From Halorhabdus sp. CBA1104 (GTDB lineage Archaea > Halobacteriota > Halobacteria > Halobacteriales > Haloarculaceae), in the NCBI RefSeq assembly GCF_009690625.1, contig NZ_CP033878.1, forward strand, positions 2,108,001 to 2,172,000: a stretch of 64,000 bases of DNA, in the 5' to 3' direction. Numbering within the stretch: position 1 is the stretch's first letter; each line of letters opens with the position of its first letter. A program made the translations under genes and the position numbers. Below, piece after piece: positions 61,881 through 64,000 of the stretch. The notes beneath the pieces were generated by a model. It saw only the letters and a program-made list of their open reading frames with translations, made no database searches and was not told where the DNA came from.

Positions 61881-62288
61881 TCACTGATGGTCGTCGGGGA
61901 GGTCGGCATCCGGACGCCGAGCCTGAGAGTCGATCCCGTCCTCGCCGAGCGAGAACTCGAAGCCGTCGACGGTAGCGTGAAATTGCTTCCGGTGGTGGCC
62001 ATCCGGATCGAACTGCATCTCCGTCCGGACGAGGCCGTGTTCGACCAATCGTTCGAGCCGTCGATAGATCGTCGGTCGGGACATCTCCGTGGCCGCGCCG
62101 AGTTCCTGGCCCGTCCGTGGCTGTTCGACGAGCAACGCCAGAATCTGGCGGGCGTAGGTATCCCCGAGCAACGAGAGAAGCGCCCCACTCGAGGCGCTGT
62201 CCGGGGAAGATTGCTCGCAGTGCTGGTGGCCGGGCGCGTCGGTCGCTGCTCCAGCCCCGCTACGGCCGCGTGAGTGTCGTCCGGTCAT
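61881..62288 (-). CDS. Winged-helix transcriptional regulator (ArsR/TrmB-like)
   Basis: A 135-residue protein. After a polar, His/Cys-containing N-terminus (GHQHCEQSS), the winged helix has LLSLLGDTYARQILALLVEQPRTGQELGAATEMSRPTIYRRLERLVEHGLV, the wing being QFDPDGHHRKQFHATVDG. A polar acidic tail follows. It stands 105 bases upstream of the secreted-protein gene on the same strand, so it may regulate it. The start is ATG 62288. Confidence 0.82.
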   Translation of the reverse strand: MTGRHSRGRSGAGAATDAPGHQHCEQSSPDSASSGALLSLLGDTYARQILALLVEQPRTGQELGAATEMSRPTIYRRLERLVEHGLVRTEMQFDPDGHHRKQFHATVDGFEFSLGEDGIDSQARRPDADLPDDHQ

Positions 62289-62500
62289 AGGGGGAGACAC
62301 ATCCGACGGCCGCCTGAATTCGCTGGCTAGGCACACTGAGTCGGGAACTGGACCGGGCCAGGCCGGTGCTGTCTATATGCCTAGCCTTCAGGACTTTAGC
62401 CGGACGGGGCGAACGACGATCATCGCTCCCGAAAGATGAGAGCCGCACGACTGTGCCCGATCGGCACACCACAGAAGTCACAGACAGGGACACACGAGTG

Positions 62501-63496
62501 ATGACCGAGACACAGACGACGGGACCGTTCGCCGCCGAGCAGTGGCCCGATCCGCTCTGTCAGTACGCCGATGCCGATGGCACCCCAGTCGTCGAATCGG
62601 TGAACGACGCCTTCGAGCATACATTCGGACCCGTATCGGCGGGCGAACCGGTACGAGCGCTGTTCGAGACGGGTGACGTCTCGATCGTACAGGGCCAAGC
62701 CGATCCGGGTGCCATCGGGAGGACCGACGATCGGCTCGTCGTCGAAACTGAAACACAGCCATCCACCTCGGGAACACCCTCGCGTGACCGGTTTCTCCTT
62801 CGCGTCGTGACCGCAGAGGCAGACGGCGGCGTCCTCCTCTTTACACCCCTCCCGACGGCGGCCCAGGAGGCCGGCGAAATTGGGCTCGACCACGTGGCCA
62901 GCGCGATCAGTCACGACCTCCGCAACCCCCTCGACGTCGCGAAAGCCCGCTTGCACGCAGCCCGGGAAACCGGCGAGACCGAACACTTCGAACACGTCGC
63001 GACGGCCCACGAGCGGATGGAACGGATCGTCGAAGACGTACTGACGCTGGCCAGGGGCACCGCAGTCGTCCAGCCCGACGATCGAGTCGAGCTCGCCGCC
63101 GCCGCGAACGCAGCGTGGGAAACCGTCGAGACCGACGACGCGACAGTCGTCCTCGACAGGTCGTTGCCGACGATCGTCGCCGACGCCGATCGCCTCCGGC
63201 GGCTCTTCGAAAATCTCTTCAGAAATTCGGTCGAGCACGGGGGGACAGACGTGACGGTAACGGTCGGCCCACTCGCCGACGCGGCGGGATTCTACGTCAC
63301 CGACGACGGCCGGGGCATCCCACCGGAGCGACGCCAACGCGTCTTCGATCCCGGGTTCAGTACCGACGACCACGGGACCGGGTTGGGGCTGTCGATCGTC
63401 AGCCGCATCGTCGACCTCCACGGGTGGTCGATCGCCGTCACCGACGCCGCGACCGGCGGCGCTCGCTTCGAGATTGCCGGTCTCGAACGCCCGTGA
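62501..63496 (+). CDS. Histidine kinase with short N-terminal sensor
   Basis: A 331-residue soluble kinase. The N-terminal 115 residues contain a degenerate PAS-like part (LCQYADADGTPVVESVNDAFEHTFG). The H-box is AISHDLRNPLDVAKARLHAA, then N-box LFRNSVEHGG, VTDDGRGIPPERRQRVFDPG and GTGLGLSIVSRIV. Its C-terminal half resembles the kinase at 34730-36514 in length and motifs. ATG 62501 is chosen; the frame is open upstream but non-coding in character. Confidence 0.88.
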   Translation: MTETQTTGPFAAEQWPDPLCQYADADGTPVVESVNDAFEHTFGPVSAGEPVRALFETGDVSIVQGQADPGAIGRTDDRLVVETETQPSTSGTPSRDRFLLRVVTAEADGGVLLFTPLPTAAQEAGEIGLDHVASAISHDLRNPLDVAKARLHAARETGETEHFEHVATAHERMERIVEDVLTLARGTAVVQPDDRVELAAAANAAWETVETDDATVVLDRSLPTIVADADRLRRLFENLFRNSVEHGGTDVTVTVGPLADAAGFYVTDDGRGIPPERRQRVFDPGFSTDDHGTGLGLSIVSRIVDLHGWSIAVTDAATGGARFEIAGLERP

Positions 63497-63600
63497 GCGA
63501 CAGGTCGAACGGATTTCGCAGACAGAAACCCTGTGCTACCGTTCATGGCCGTATCCCTTCGATGGGAACCCGGAGGAAAGTTGCACGACTCCCGAAACCC

Positions 63601-64000
63601 ATGAACGTAGAAGATTTCACCGCGCAACACGCGCCAACAGACGCCGCCGAGACGTTCAGCCTCGAAAACACATACACACTCGACGTCGCCGTCGACGGGT
63701 CGGTACTGGCCAAAGCCGGTTCGATGGTCGCCTACACGGGAGACCTCGCGTTTACGGGCCAGGCAACCCCTGAAGGCGGCATCACTGGCTTTCTGAAGGA
63801 AGCCGCCACCGGCGAGGGGACACCGATCATGCGCGTCGAGGGTACCGGGACGCTCATGCTCGCCGATCGTGAGAAGAAAGTTCAGATCCTCACACTGGAC
63901 GACAGCGAGTCGATCACGATCAACGGCGAGGACGTACTCGCCTTCGAGTCGGGACTGTCCTACGAGATCACCACGATGGACAGCCTCGCAGGCTCGTTTG
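63601..64000 (+). CDS. AIM24 (TIGR00266) family protein, partial
   Basis: The first 133 residues of a gene running off the right edge. The sequence begins MNVEDFTAQHAPTDAAETFSLEN and shows the AIM24 strand repeats: VDGSVLAKAGSMVAYTGDLAF, GEGTPIMRVEGTGTLMLADREKKVQI and GLSYEITTM. Bacterial and archaeal members are soluble beta proteins of unknown function, named for the yeast mitochondrial AIM24. The ATG at 63601 is the clear start. Confidence 0.85.
   Translation, partial: MNVEDFTAQHAPTDAAETFSLENTYTLDVAVDGSVLAKAGSMVAYTGDLAFTGQATPEGGITGFLKEAATGEGTPIMRVEGTGTLMLADREKKVQILTLDDSESITINGEDVLAFESGLSYEITTMDSLAGSF

Overview
The window is chromosomal DNA from a haloarchaeon (class Halobacteria). The evidence is high G+C, strongly acidic predicted proteins, archaeal replication and repair genes (PCNA, PriL, Hjc, a Ski2-type helicase), a divergent tatC pair of which one is a double-TatC fusion, a Bat-type HTH regulator, a heliorhodopsin, and TATA boxes about 26-29 bases before many start codons (leaderless transcripts). 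I cannot name the genus from sequence alone. No rRNA, tRNA or CRISPR array was found.

Layout. 1-7296 (minus): a type I-B cas operon in the order cas6-cas8b-cas7-cas5-cas3; cas3 runs off the left edge, so cas4/cas1/cas2 and any array would lie outside. 7464-9088: RNase H-like nuclease, rhomboid protease and a small zinc-ribbon protein coupled to feoB. 9088-11231: feoAB iron uptake with a DtxR-like operator. 11356-15976: DUF123 protein, thiE, a membrane histidine kinase and a TrkA-type K+ channel. 15980-22209: a metal/metalloid island with a Zn/Cd P1B-ATPase, a broken arsR, an intact ACR3 arsenite pump, an arsC remnant, an ArsP-like permease and a mini-thioredoxin. Four ArsR-like dyads mark its promoters. 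22425-28971: two small hypotheticals, a Bat-HTH regulator, a glycosyltransferase preceded by a near-perfect DtxR-like palindrome, heliorhodopsin, an esterase, serB, a FabG-like reductase and trmO. 29020-32685: molybdate/tungstate ABC transporter and its divergent ModE-like regulator, with a dyad between them.

32704-39105: a frameshifted MutS-like ATPase, a three-PAS histidine kinase, an LLM oxidoreductase, a broken lipoprotein gene and larE. 39097-40268: a small lower-G+C cassette carrying a winged-helix protein and a PemK/MazF-like toxin. It is flanked by 36-bp imperfect direct repeats, the right copy of which is the 3' end of tatC and the left copy the 3' end of larE. It looks like a mobile toxin-antitoxin unit and is the most unusual structure in the window. 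40243-45892: divergent tatC genes and a PiT phosphate transporter. 46158-51944: RHH regulator with a queuosine-precursor-type transporter, rlmE, pcn, a membrane protein, priL (frameshifted at a C-run) and hjc. 52001-64000: universal stress protein, Ski2/Brr2-like helicase, HAD hydrolase, secreted lipoproteins, SppA-like protease with a DUF4350 partner, winged-helix regulator, histidine kinase and the start of an AIM24-family gene.

Caution: arsR, the MutS-like gene and priL each carry a one-base loss in a G/C run, and a lipoprotein gene is also shifted. Since priL is normally essential, some of these may be sequence errors rather than real mutations. arsR additionally carries an in-frame stop and arsC is truncated, so decay of the ars operon is better supported.
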